A stretch of DNA of 6,827 nt, taken from assembly GCA_012728445.1 (NCBI GenBank), contig JAAYFA010000287.1:1-6827 (forward strand). Direction: 5' to 3'. The notes below the pieces were generated by a model that was given only the letters and a program-made list of their open reading frames with translations, was not told the origin of the DNA and did not search any database. A program made the translations under genes and the position numbers. Shown one piece after another: positions 1-6,630 of this stretch. Position 1 is the first letter of the stretch, and each line of letters starts with the position of its first letter. The stretch is from Clostridiales bacterium (GTDB lineage: Bacteria; Bacillota; Clostridia; Oscillospirales; Acutalibacteraceae).

Positions 1-524
1 ATAATCCATGGCCTATATTTACCGTATTTGGGGGACAACTTCTTATAAACAAAGACTTTGTAGTAAAACCCGGCGCTTGTTGTGCAAAGCATAGTAGCGA
101 TTGTTTGCGGCAGTGCGGGTAATATTTTCTCAAACGGTTGCTGGGGAACAAAATACAAGAACGAACCGATGATGAACATAGGGATAAGCAACATATTCAT
201 TTTTCTCATTGTCTTTTGTTCGAGCACACCAAGGTTGTCGGTGAGCATCATCCCGATGGGTGCCATGAGAAGCCCGAGCGGCGTACCGATAAGCCCCAGC
301 ACATAAATATCGCGAAAACTGATACCATAGATGGCACCCACCAAAAGACAGCTCGCCGAAAAGCTGAAATAGGTCATTATGGTGCCTGCACACATACCGC
401 CGGAATGCCCCAAGCAATAACTGCCATACTCTTTGTAAGAAACATAGTCCCCTTCCCGCGGGGTATGCCAGTACTTTTTAATATCCATCCCAAAATTTTT
501 GGCTTTATCAATCAACTTGCTCAT
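1..524 (-). CDS. Multi-pass membrane transporter, MFS/GPH-like, 3' end outside window
   Basis: This is the N-terminal 174 codons of an integral membrane protein that runs off the left edge. The ATG at 524-522 overlaps the TGA of the lipoprotein gene (ATGA), and a run of six G at 532-537 lies 7 nt upstream as a Shine-Dalgarno site, which fixes the start. The protein opens with a charged amphipathic stretch (MSKLIDKAKNFGMDIKKYW), followed by a YVSYKEYG segment and hydrophobic segments at about 34-66, 72-94, 110-126 and 136-158. The visible end reads KKLSPKYGKYRPWI, which resembles the G-K-[FY]-[KR]-P-[WF] loop motif of glycoside-pentoside-hexuronide:cation symporters. In typical GPH proteins that motif follows a D-P-x-x-G...D block, which I do not see, so the family call is tentative. 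The substrate is unknown; sugar uptake is only the family expectation. Overlap with the LRR lipoprotein gene implies translational coupling and a shared transcript. Confidence 0.85.
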   Translation of the reverse strand, partial: MSKLIDKAKNFGMDIKKYWHTPREGDYVSYKEYGSYCLGHSGGMCAGTIMTYFSFSASCLLVGAIYGISFRDIYVLGLIGTPLGLLMAPIGMMLTDNLGVLEQKTMRKMNMLLIPMFIIGSFLYFVPQQPFEKILPALPQTIATMLCTTSAGFYYKVFVYKKLSPKYGKYRPWI

Positions 525-1354
525 TGTTGTACCCCCCATTCAACCGGGATGTCGGAATTAAACTTTGCATCTTTTTTATACTTCCAATCTTTACCGAAAG
601 TAATCTTGTCCCCGTTTAAAGCCTCCATTTTAATAGCGGAAACTTTGGTTGCGTCAAAAAAAGCATAATTCCCAATCGATGTAACCGAAGATGCAACATA
701 GACATCCTCCATCGCATGGCAAAACGAAAACGCATCGTTGCCGATTGTCGTCAAGCCACCGGGCAGATTGACCGCTGTAAGTGCCTTACACTTTAAAAAG
801 GCCCTGTCGCCAATTGTTTTTAAACCGGAAGGGAATTGAACTGATACCAGGTTGCTACATTTATAAAAAGCGTTCGCAGCGATTCGTTCGACACCGGCAG
901 GAATTATCAAAGCTGTTGTATTCATGCTGGGGAAGGCAAGCAGCGTATCACCGTTTTTTGTGTATAGAACACCGTCAATATCTTTAAACCATTGGTTGTC
1001 TTTGCTGACTGTTATACTTTTGAGCTTGGAACAGTTGGTTAACGCCCAAACATCAATGCTGTTAATGTTCGGGCCGAGGGTAAGTTCTTGAAGATATTCC
1101 GAATTTGCAAAAGAAAACTCCATAAGGGCGGTAACGGGGCTACCCTCATATTCATCCGGCACGGTATACGCCAATATATCGGATGTCCCTTTATATCGAT
1201 AAAGGCTGACGCCGCTGTCGTTTGACCTATATTTCACGGTTGCTTGCCCGCCTTCGCCTTTCAATAAAATATTTTCCTTGTCGCATGCTGCAAAGCTTAG
1301 CAAGAAAAACAAGGCACTCCCTATTGCGAAGATACGAAGAAGATTCTTTTTCAA
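521..1354 (-). CDS. BspA-type leucine-rich-repeat lipoprotein
   Basis: This encodes a 277-residue predicted surface lipoprotein. The start is TTG (1354-1352), chosen because a GGGGG run at 1362-1366 sits 7 nt upstream and because MKKN begins a perfect signal peptide. Residues 1-23 have a KK/R n-region and a hydrophobic core, then FAAC with Cys24 as the likely lipidated residue; Phe at -3 of the lipobox is tolerated but not ideal. From about residue 72 to 243 there are roughly six BspA/LRR_5 units of the form I-P-x-x-V-x-x-I-x-x-x-A-F-x-x-C-x-x-L; the clearest are at 150-172, 173-195 and 196-218. A spacer typical of the family (FKDIDGVLYTKNGDTLLAFP) interrupts them at 123-142. Such repeats serve in protein or surface binding in gut and oral anaerobes; the ligand here is unknown. 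It ends in TGA inside the start of the transporter gene. No enzyme domain is visible. Confidence 0.92.
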   Translation of the reverse strand: MKKNLLRIFAIGSALFFLLSFAACDKENILLKGEGGQATVKYRSNDSGVSLYRYKGTSDILAYTVPDEYEGSPVTALMEFSFANSEYLQELTLGPNINSIDVWALTNCSKLKSITVSKDNQWFKDIDGVLYTKNGDTLLAFPSMNTTALIIPAGVERIAANAFYKCSNLVSVQFPSGLKTIGDRAFLKCKALTAVNLPGGLTTIGNDAFSFCHAMEDVYVASSVTSIGNYAFFDATKVSAIKMEALNGDKITFGKDWKYKKDAKFNSDIPVEWGVQQ

Positions 1355-1615
1355 CTTATTTCCCCCAAATTTTAATCACTTGTAATTCTATCCGGTTTCC
1401 CTTTGGTGATAAACCGTACCGATATTCAAAACGTTTTGTATTTATCATGTCTACAGGAAAAAGCAAGAGCGGATGTGCCTTTAGGCAAGGCGGCACGCCC
1501 AAAGACCTCAACACTGTCGATACGTGCAAAGTTTTGTTGGTCAGTTCGGCTTTGCCATCAAACGATTACAGTAAATATTGGCTTTCGGCAATCGCACAGT
1601 TCCGAAAGGCTTTTA
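1355..1615 (-). other. Long 5' leader of the lipoprotein-transporter unit, no clear gene
   Basis: About 260 nt lie between the predicted transcription start and the TTG of the lipoprotein gene. Near its 5' end CTTTCGG (1608-1602) can pair with CCGAAAG (1588-1582) around a 13-nt loop. Further on, GCAAAG pairs with CTTTGC, and GTGCC with GGCAC (around 1472-1493). I compared the sequence from memory with common riboswitch signatures (c-di-GMP, TPP, SAM, cobalamin, ZTP) and could not match any. An ATG at 1448-1446 opens a 30-codon frame that ends in TAA (1358-1356), one base before the lipoprotein start, but it has no Shine-Dalgarno site and no recognisable product. The stretch could be a regulatory leader or a non-coding repeat element. 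Confidence 0.4.
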
Positions 1616-1621
1616 AAATGT

Positions 1622-1649
1622 ATTATACAGTAAAATACCGAAAGAGCAA
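1622..1649 (-). promoter_or_regulatory. Sigma-A-type promoter for the lipoprotein-transporter unit
   Basis: On the minus strand there is a perfect TATAAT -10 box (1627-1622), a 16-bp spacer and TTGCTC (1649-1644) as a -35 box that keeps the TTG core. It faces the lipoprotein gene, about 270 bp away, and lies just beyond the terminator of the heat-shock operon, where a new transcription unit would be expected to start. Confidence 0.65.
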
Positions 1650-1705
1650 ACTCTTTTTAACGGTGATTTTATTATTGAAAAATACGATTATCCGTTACAC
1701 GACAA

Positions 1706-1745
1706 AGCACCCCAAAGGAGAAGACTCTCTTCCCTTTGGGGTGCT
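1706..1745 (-). terminator. Strong hairpin terminator after dnaJ
   Basis: The arms 1706-1718 (AGCACCCCAAAGG) and 1733-1745 are perfect complements over 13 bp. Inside them GAAGA (1720-1724) pairs with TCTTC (1728-1732) around a 3-nt loop, with A1719 bulged. It lies 16 bp past the dnaJ TAA. In the minus direction the stem is followed by TTTGTCGT, a short U-rich tail. It also has a T7 run nearby on the plus-strand side, so it could work in both directions. It separates the heat-shock operon from the downstream lipoprotein-transporter unit. Confidence 0.85.
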
Positions 1746-1761
1746 GAGATATTATGTTTTT

Positions 1762-2937
1762 TTACTTCTTTTTCTTGCCGAAAATGCCGCCTTTTTTGTC
1801 GTCATCATCGTCATCAGGGGCTGCGCTCTTACTGCCGAGGGAAGCTTGGAATTGTTTGAGCAAATCCTTTTGATTCTGGTTCAAATCTTTCGGGACATCC
1901 ACCATAATGCGGATGAGCTGGTCGCCTCTGCCCCTGCCGTTGAGTATCTGGATGCCTCTGCTTTTTAAGCTGAACACCTCACCGGGCTTTGTGCCTGCCG
2001 GTAACTCAAACTTTACCTTACCATCAAGCGTCGGTACCTTTAGGCTTGCGCCCAAAACAACTTGTGCATAATTGACGGTAAAATCACACCATACATTGTA
2101 GCCGTCGCGTTCAAAGAACGGATGCGGGCGTACAAAAATTTCCACGTGCAAATCACCCGGCGGGCCTCCGTTAATACCGAAGTTGCCTTCGCCACGGACA
2201 TTAAGCACTTGCCTGTCGTCAATGCCGGCAGGGATGTTAACTTCAATTTTGCTCTTTTTAGAAACCCGTCCACCACCGCGGCATTTTTGACATGGTTTTT
2301 CGACCACTTTGCCTCTGCCGCCGCATTTGGGGCAGGCCTTGGATGTTGAAATTACACCAAAAGGCGTGCGTTGCTGGGCATTTACTTGCCCTTTGCCGTT
2401 ACACTCCGGGCATGTTTTAGGCGTAGTGCCTTTTTCGGCGCCACTGCCCTGACATTCCGGACAAACTTCTATCTTGGTGACATCAATCGTTCGTTTGCAG
2501 CCTTTTGCTGCTTCTTCAAAAGATATGGTCACTCTGGCCTGAACATCTTCACCTTTGCGCGGGGCATTCGGGTTGGCTTGCCTACCGCCGCCAAAGCCGC
2601 TGAAACCGCCGCCTCCGCCACCAAAGATGTTGCCGAATATATCGCCCAAATCAAAGTCCATATCGCCACCGCCAAAGCCGCCACCGGGGCCGCCGCCACC
2701 GAAATTGGGGTCTACGCCTTTATGCCCAAACTGGTCATAGCGGGATTTTTTATCGGCATCGGAGAGCACTTCGTACGCTTCGTTGGCTTGCTTAAATTTT
2801 TCCTCGGCTGATTTGTCATTCGGATTCAAATCCGGATGAAATTCTTTGGCCTTTTTACGGTATGCTTTTTTTATCTCATCCTCGGTTGCGCTCTTGCCTA
2901 CACCGAGTGTTTCGTAATAATCGCGTTTTTCGGCCAA
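1762..2937 (-). CDS. dnaJ: Chaperone protein DnaJ (Hsp40, class I)
   Basis: DnaJ is the cytoplasmic co-chaperone that binds unfolded clients, passes them to DnaK and stimulates DnaK ATP hydrolysis. The 391-residue product has every class I part in order: a J domain at 5-70 with the HPD loop at 34-36; a Gly/Phe-rich linker at about 77-120; a zinc-binding domain with four CxxCxGxG-type repeats at Cys159/162, 176/179, 202/205 and 216/219; and the C-terminal substrate-binding domains to about 360. It is slightly longer than usual because of a tail with six aspartates and then a Lys-rich end (DDDDDDKKGGIFGKKKK). The start is TTG (2937-2935), set by AAGGAG at 2952-2947 with a 9-nt spacer and by the normal N-terminus MAEKRDYYETLGV. 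It is the last gene of the operon, separated from dnaK by 149 bp holding a hairpin terminator and a likely promoter of its own. Confidence 0.98.
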   Translation of the reverse strand: MAEKRDYYETLGVGKSATEDEIKKAYRKKAKEFHPDLNPNDKSAEEKFKQANEAYEVLSDADKKSRYDQFGHKGVDPNFGGGGPGGGFGGGDMDFDLGDIFGNIFGGGGGGFSGFGGGRQANPNAPRKGEDVQARVTISFEEAAKGCKRTIDVTKIEVCPECQGSGAEKGTTPKTCPECNGKGQVNAQQRTPFGVISTSKACPKCGGRGKVVEKPCQKCRGGGRVSKKSKIEVNIPAGIDDRQVLNVRGEGNFGINGGPPGDLHVEIFVRPHPFFERDGYNVWCDFTVNYAQVVLGASLKVPTLDGKVKFELPAGTKPGEVFSLKSRGIQILNGRGRGDQLIRIMVDVPKDLNQNQKDLLKQFQASLGSKSAAPDDDDDDKKGGIFGKKKK

Positions 2938-2985
2938 TAGAATCGGCTCCTTACCCTTTTAGTTTTGCAGATATTATTGAAATAC

Positions 2986-3006
2986 AAAAAAAGCGAAAAT
3001 CGCTTT
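2986..3006 (-). terminator. Short terminator/attenuator hairpin between dnaK and dnaJ
   Basis: On the minus strand AAAGCGA (3006-3000) and TCGCTTT (2996-2990) form a 7-bp stem with a 3-nt loop, and the stem runs into a T7 tract (2992-2986). This has the layout of an intrinsic terminator, though with a short stem of modest GC content, so leaky read-through from dnaK into dnaJ is likely. Confidence 0.55.
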
Positions 3007-3012
3007 CTTAGT

Positions 3013-3041
3013 ATTATAGCTTTTCTTGTTTTCATATACAA
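3013..3041 (-). promoter_or_regulatory. Likely separate promoter for dnaJ
   Basis: TATAAT (3018-3013) is preceded by a 17-bp spacer and TTGTAT (3041-3036), in the minus direction towards dnaJ. The -10 box is perfect and the -35 keeps TTG. The predicted start is just upstream of the short hairpin at 2986-3006, too close for that hairpin to stop this transcript efficiently. No CIRCE sequence is nearby, so this promoter would not be under HrcA control. Confidence 0.55.
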
Positions 3042-3065
3042 GGGCGGAAATCAATTCCGCCCTTG
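3039..3065. repeat. Perfect inverted repeat just after dnaK
   Basis: CAAGGGCGGAA (3039-3049) and TTCCGCCCTTG (3055-3065) pair over 11 bp around a 5-nt loop, 21 bp past the dnaK TAA. In the minus direction no U tract follows, so it is not a standard terminator for dnaK. It could protect the 3' end of a grpE-dnaK message. Its outer 3 bp overlap the -35 box of the proposed dnaJ promoter. On the plus strand a TTTCTTTC tract follows, but no plus-strand gene reads into it. Confidence 0.8.
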
Positions 3066-3086
3066 TTTCTTTCACTATTGTCTGGC

Positions 3087-4937
3087 TTATTCGCCGTCCG
3101 GTACATCGGTGAAGTCCGCTGCCGTGTAGCCGTCCGCTTCGCCTGCGGGCTCCGACTCTTCGGGACCGGCGGCCTGCCCGGCCTCTGCGGCTGCAGCATC
3201 TTCTGCCGCTTGCTTGTAAATCTTTTCGGAAACTTCGTAGAACTTCGCTTGGAGTTCTTCCTGCCTGGATTTTATCAGGTTGACATCTTCGCCCTTCAAA
3301 GCCTCTTTCAAAGAATCGATTTGTTCGTTGATGGTTGTTTTCTCTTCGTCGGAGAACTTGTCGCCTTCTTCATTGATCAGCTTTTCAGTCTGATAGACCA
3401 TTTGGTCTGCGGCGTTGCGGGTGTCAATATCCTCGCGGTGCTGCTTGTCTTCTTCAGCGAACTGCTCTGCATCGCGCACAGCCTTTTCAATATCGTCTTT
3501 AGACATGTTCGTGGAAGATGTGATGGAAATGGACTGTTCTTTGTTGGTGCCCAAATCTTTTGCGTACACATGAACGATTCCATTGGCATCGATATCAAAG
3601 GTGACCTCTATTTGAGGGGTCCCCCTTCTTGCCGGCATAATGCCGTCCAAGTGGAATGTGCCGATACCTTTATTGTCTTTTGCAAACTCACGCTCGCCCT
3701 GCAACACATGCACTTCGACAGAAGGCTGGTTGTCCGCAGCGGTGGAGAAGATTTGACTCTTTTTAACCGGGATGGTGGTGTTTCTGTCAATAATCTTGGT
3801 GCTCACACCGCCGAGGGTTTCAATACCCAGTGAAAGCGGAGTTACGTCAAGCAACAAGAGACCTTTGACGTCGCCGCCGAGTACGCCGGCCTGAAGTGCT
3901 GCGCCAATGGCGACACTCTCGTCGGGGTTGATGCCTTGGAAAGGTTCCATCCCCATATATTTCTTTACAGCTTCAATAACAGACGGTGTACGGGAAGAAC
4001 CGCCAACCATAAGCACTTTGTTGATGTCCGAGTTTTTCAAGCCCGAATCAGACATTGCTTGGCGTACGGGACCCATTGTTTTTTCTACAAGGTCCGCTGT
4101 CATCTCGTTAAACTTTGCTCTGGTCAAGGTTGCTTCCAAATGCCTGGGACCGGTAGCATCCGCTGTGATGAAGGGTAGGTTGATAGTGGATGTCGTCACG
4201 CCGGAAAGCTCAATCTACGCTTTTTCCGCCGCTTCTTTCAGGCGCTGCATGGCCATTTTGTCGCCTCTGAGGTCGATGCCTTGCTCTTTCTTAAACTCGT
4301 CGGCAAGCCAGTCCATAATTCTCTGGTCAAAATCGTCGCCACCGAGCTTGTTGTTGCCCATGGTCGCGAGTACTTCCTGCACGCCGTCGCCCATTTCAAT
4401 GATGGAAACGTCGAACGTGCCGCCGCCAAGGTCATACACCATAACTTTTTGATCGTTTTCTTTGTCAATACCATAAGATAACGCGGCCGCTGTCGGCTCG
4501 TTGATAATCCTCTTGACTTCAAGACCTGCGATTCTGCCTGCGTCCTTGGTTGCCTGACGCTGGGCGTCGGTAAAGTAAGCAGGTACGGTGATAACGGCCT
4601 CGGTTACTTTTTCGCCGAGATATGCTTCCGCGTCGGTTTTAAGTTTTGTTAAAATCATCGCCGAAATCTCTTGTGGGGTGTACTTTTTACCGTCAATGTT
4701 CACCTTGAATTCGCTGCCCATTTGTCTTTTTATGGACGAGATAGTTCTGTCGGGGTTTGTGATGGCCTGGCGCTTTGCGACCTGACCAACCATGCGCTCA
4801 CCGGTCTTGCCGAACGCAACAACGGAAGGTGTTGTTCTGCCGCCTTCTGCGTTTGGGATAATAACCGCTTCGCCGGCTTCAATAACCGCTACGCATGAGT
4901 TTGTTGTTCCTAAATCAATTCCAATAATTTTAGCCAT
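3087..4937 (-). CDS. dnaK: Chaperone protein DnaK (Hsp70), interrupted by one in-frame TAG
   Basis: DnaK is the ATP-driven cytoplasmic chaperone of the DnaK-DnaJ-GrpE cycle. The ATG at 4937-4935 follows AGGAGG with an 8-nt spacer. Read as one frame it gives 616 residues with a full Hsp70 layout: phosphate loop GIDLGTTNS (6-14), catalytic Lys70, VITVPAYF (116-123), NEPTAAALSYG (146-156), DLGGGTFDVSI (169-179), adenosine motif VLMVGGSSRTPS (308-319), interdomain linker VKGLLLLDVTP (357-367), the beta substrate domain, the helical lid, and an acidic tail ending DFTDVPDGE. The N-terminal domain lacks the Gram-negative insert. The anomaly is codon 241, a TAG (4217-4215) where Hsp70s have lysine in the block EKA-K-IELS. 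Both flanks stay in frame and conserved. Without readthrough the product would be a 240-residue fragment. A GTG at 4199 resumes the frame but has no Shine-Dalgarno site. Identity is certain; function as sequenced is not. Confidence 0.97.
4215..4217 (-). other. dnaK: In-frame amber codon at dnaK codon 241
   Basis: The minus-strand reading is GCG GAA AAA GCG TAG ATT GAG (A-E-K-A-stop-I-E). By motif alignment the TAG falls on the lysine equivalent to Lys271 of bovine Hsc70, which contacts bound nucleotide. AAG to TAG is a single-base change. The other genes with visible ends stop in TAA (grpE, dnaK, dnaJ) or TGA (hrcA, lipoprotein). Confidence 0.95.
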
Positions 4938-4982
4938 AATGCTTTCCTCCTAAAATTCTATATAAATATTTTTTGCTGCTTG

Positions 4983-5525
4983 TTAATTTGCTACCGTCAC
5001 GGTAGCCAAACGAATGACCTTGTCGCCGATTCTATACCCTTTACTGAGTACTTGCGCAATAACATTCTCGCCGAGTTTTTCATCTTCGATGTGCATAACT
5101 GCGTTGTGAATGTTCGGGTCAAAGGCATCGCCCCTTTCGCCATAGGACTCAATCGAAAGCTTTTCTATAATATCCATAAACTGATTATGGATCATATCAA
5201 TGCCTTTTTTATAATCCTTCAGGCTTTCGGTTTCGTCTTGAGCCGCTCTTTCAAAATTGTCAATCACCGGAAGAAGCTCGCCCACGATGTCGCATTTTGT
5301 TGCTTTGAAAATTTCAGCCTTTTCGCGCTGAGATCGCTTGCGGAAATTATCATATTCTGCCGCTATACGCAAAACCTGGTCGCATTTTTCCGCAAACTGA
5401 TTTTCCAGTTCCTGCTCACGATTGATTTTTTCTTTTTTTTCTTTAATTGGCTTTTCCTGCTTAGCGGTTTCCTGCTTAGGAACTTCTTGTTTGTTCAATT
5501 CGTCTTCTTTTTTATTCTTTGGCAT
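4983..5525 (-). CDS. grpE: Protein GrpE, nucleotide exchange factor for DnaK
   Basis: GrpE releases ADP from DnaK and so resets the chaperone cycle; it works as a cytoplasmic homodimer. The 180-residue product is normal in length for the family. Residues 1-37 are a Lys/Glu-rich, probably disordered tail; about 38-125 form the long helix/coiled-coil region (including AAEYDNFRKRSQREK and LLPVIDNFERA); about 130-180 form the C-terminal beta domain that contacts DnaK, with the signature block FDPNIHNAVMHIED at 135-148 and the ending GYRIGDKVIRLATVTVAN. The start ATG (5525-5523) has GGAGG at 5539-5535, 9 nt upstream. It lies 56 bp after hrcA and 45 bp before dnaK, consistent with one transcript from the CIRCE-controlled promoter. 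Confidence 0.98.
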   Translation of the reverse strand: MPKNKKEDELNKQEVPKQETAKQEKPIKEKKEKINREQELENQFAEKCDQVLRIAAEYDNFRKRSQREKAEIFKATKCDIVGELLPVIDNFERAAQDETESLKDYKKGIDMIHNQFMDIIEKLSIESYGERGDAFDPNIHNAVMHIEDEKLGENVIAQVLSKGYRIGDKVIRLATVTVAN

Positions 5526-5547
5526 TCAGCTGAACCTCCGTTATTTT

Positions 5548-5574
5548 TGTCCGGTTGAAAAACCGACCGGGACA
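5548..5574 (-). repeat. Imperfect hairpin between hrcA and grpE
   Basis: CGGTT (5552-5556) and AACCG (5561-5565) pair around a GAAA loop, and short flanking TGTC/GACA arms can extend the stem across a bulge. No T tract follows in the minus direction, so it is not a clear terminator. It sits immediately upstream of the grpE ribosome-binding site and could tune mRNA processing or grpE translation. Evidence is structural only. Confidence 0.4.
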
Positions 5575-5581
5575 TCTATTC

Positions 5582-6607
5582 TCAATCTTCAAGTGCTTGC
5601 GTAAGCAGCCTTCCGACCAGATTGGTTAAATACTTGACACTCGGAATAAGCCGGGCATAATCGATTCTGGTGGGCCCGATGAGCCCGATAATACCGCCCT
5701 CTTTTTCGCCAATGTTGTAGCGCGCAAGAATGATGCTGGATTTTTCAAGCTGGCGGTATAGATTTTCTTTGCCAATTAGCACATCAAGCTCATTCTTGCT
5801 TGCCGCAATCAAGCGGTTAAGCGGTTCGGCTCTGCGTAAAAACTCCATGAGCTCTTGCGCGCTGCCGCTGAATTCACGGTGATTGAGCAAATTGGACTGC
5901 CCTTCTAGCATGATGTCCGTGTCCTCTGCGTCCCTTGCAAGGTCCGCTACGGTGGCAAGCAGGGGCAACATGGACAATGCTTCTATCCCAAGTGAAGCGG
6001 CTAAGGTCTGTAGCATCACGGCGCTTACCTCGCAAACCGGACGCCCGACCAGTGACGCTGAGGTGATATTATAGAAAACTTCTAACATAGATTTGTCGAG
6101 TTCAAAATCTAAACGGCAAACACGACTTCTGATAACGCCGCCGGAGGTTAAGAGTACAATCATGGCCGTACGGGCCCCAATAGGAACAATCTCAATACGC
6201 TTGATGAGTACGCTTTCGCCCTGTGGCAATGTGGAAACGGCTGCGCAATTTGTCATGTCGGCCAACACCTCGCCGGCTTTTTCTAAAAGCTTTTCAGGGT
6301 CCCCCTCGTTAAAGCTAACATCGGCATTGATGCGTTTGCGCTGGGAGTCATTGAGCTCGTACTTGTTCATCAAGTGATCAACATAGTAGCGGTAACCGGT
6401 GTGCGACGGAATTCTGCCGGAGGAAGTGTGCGGCTGCTCTAACAGACCCAGTGCGGAAAGTTCCGACATTTCGTTACGAATGGTTGCCGAGGATACAGAC
6501 ATGTCGAGTTTTTCAACAACAACCTTTGAGCCGACCGGTTCCCCGCTTTCTATATGCAGTTCCACAACAGCGGCCAGAATCTTTTGCTTTCTTTCACTTA
6601 AATCCAA
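5582..6607 (-). CDS. hrcA: Heat-inducible transcription repressor HrcA
   Basis: HrcA represses class I heat-shock genes by binding CIRCE; its folding depends on chaperonin, so it senses chaperone demand. I place the start at TTG (6607-6605), giving 341 residues beginning MDLSERKQKILAAVVELH, the usual HrcA N-terminus. A GAGGTGA Shine-Dalgarno stretch (6619-6613) lies 5 nt upstream. The longer frame from GTG at 6649 would add 14 non-conserved residues, would start inside the CIRCE element and has no ribosome-binding site. The winged-helix DNA-binding domain is at about 1-75, with SSATIRNEMSELSALGLLEQ (39-58) and SSGRIPSHTGYRYYVD (62-77). The C-terminal block GGIIGLIGPTRIDYARLIPS is also typical. 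It is the first gene of the operon and so autoregulated. It ends in TGA. Confidence 0.97.
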   Translation of the reverse strand: MDLSERKQKILAAVVELHIESGEPVGSKVVVEKLDMSVSSATIRNEMSELSALGLLEQPHTSSGRIPSHTGYRYYVDHLMNKYELNDSQRKRINADVSFNEGDPEKLLEKAGEVLADMTNCAAVSTLPQGESVLIKRIEIVPIGARTAMIVLLTSGGVIRSRVCRLDFELDKSMLEVFYNITSASLVGRPVCEVSAVMLQTLAASLGIEALSMLPLLATVADLARDAEDTDIMLEGQSNLLNHREFSGSAQELMEFLRRAEPLNRLIAASKNELDVLIGKENLYRQLEKSSIILARYNIGEKEGGIIGLIGPTRIDYARLIPSVKYLTNLVGRLLTQALED

Positions 6608-6630
6608 CGAATTCACCTCGTTCCCAGTTA

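Noticed and set aside
130..417. 95-codon minus-strand open frame
   Set aside because: It is out of frame with the transporter, whose frame gives membrane segments, an overlapping ATG and a Shine-Dalgarno site.
1356..1448. 30-codon minus-strand ORF ending next to the lipoprotein start
   Set aside because: It has no Shine-Dalgarno site and no recognisable sequence; the open frame extends upstream without a start signal, as in non-coding repeat DNA. A leader peptide cannot be excluded.
1222..1968. 248-codon plus-strand open frame
   Set aside because: It runs antisense through the start of the lipoprotein gene, the leader, the terminator and the end of dnaJ, has no ribosome-binding site and shows no domain-like sequence.
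3063..3833. 256-codon plus-strand open frame opposite dnaK
   Set aside because: A shadow of dnaK codon bias on the other strand, with low-complexity Phe/Cys-rich composition and no Shine-Dalgarno site.
3087..4199. A separate gene for a C-terminal DnaK fragment starting at GTG 4199
   Set aside because: The GTG is a conserved valine inside the Hsp70 fold, has no ribosome-binding site, and the frame is continuous with the upstream part; it is better described as one dnaK with an internal TAG.
4938..4982. A separate dnaK promoter in the grpE-dnaK gap
   Set aside because: The gap has AT-rich -10-like strings (TATATA, TAGAAT) but no -35 box at a suitable distance.
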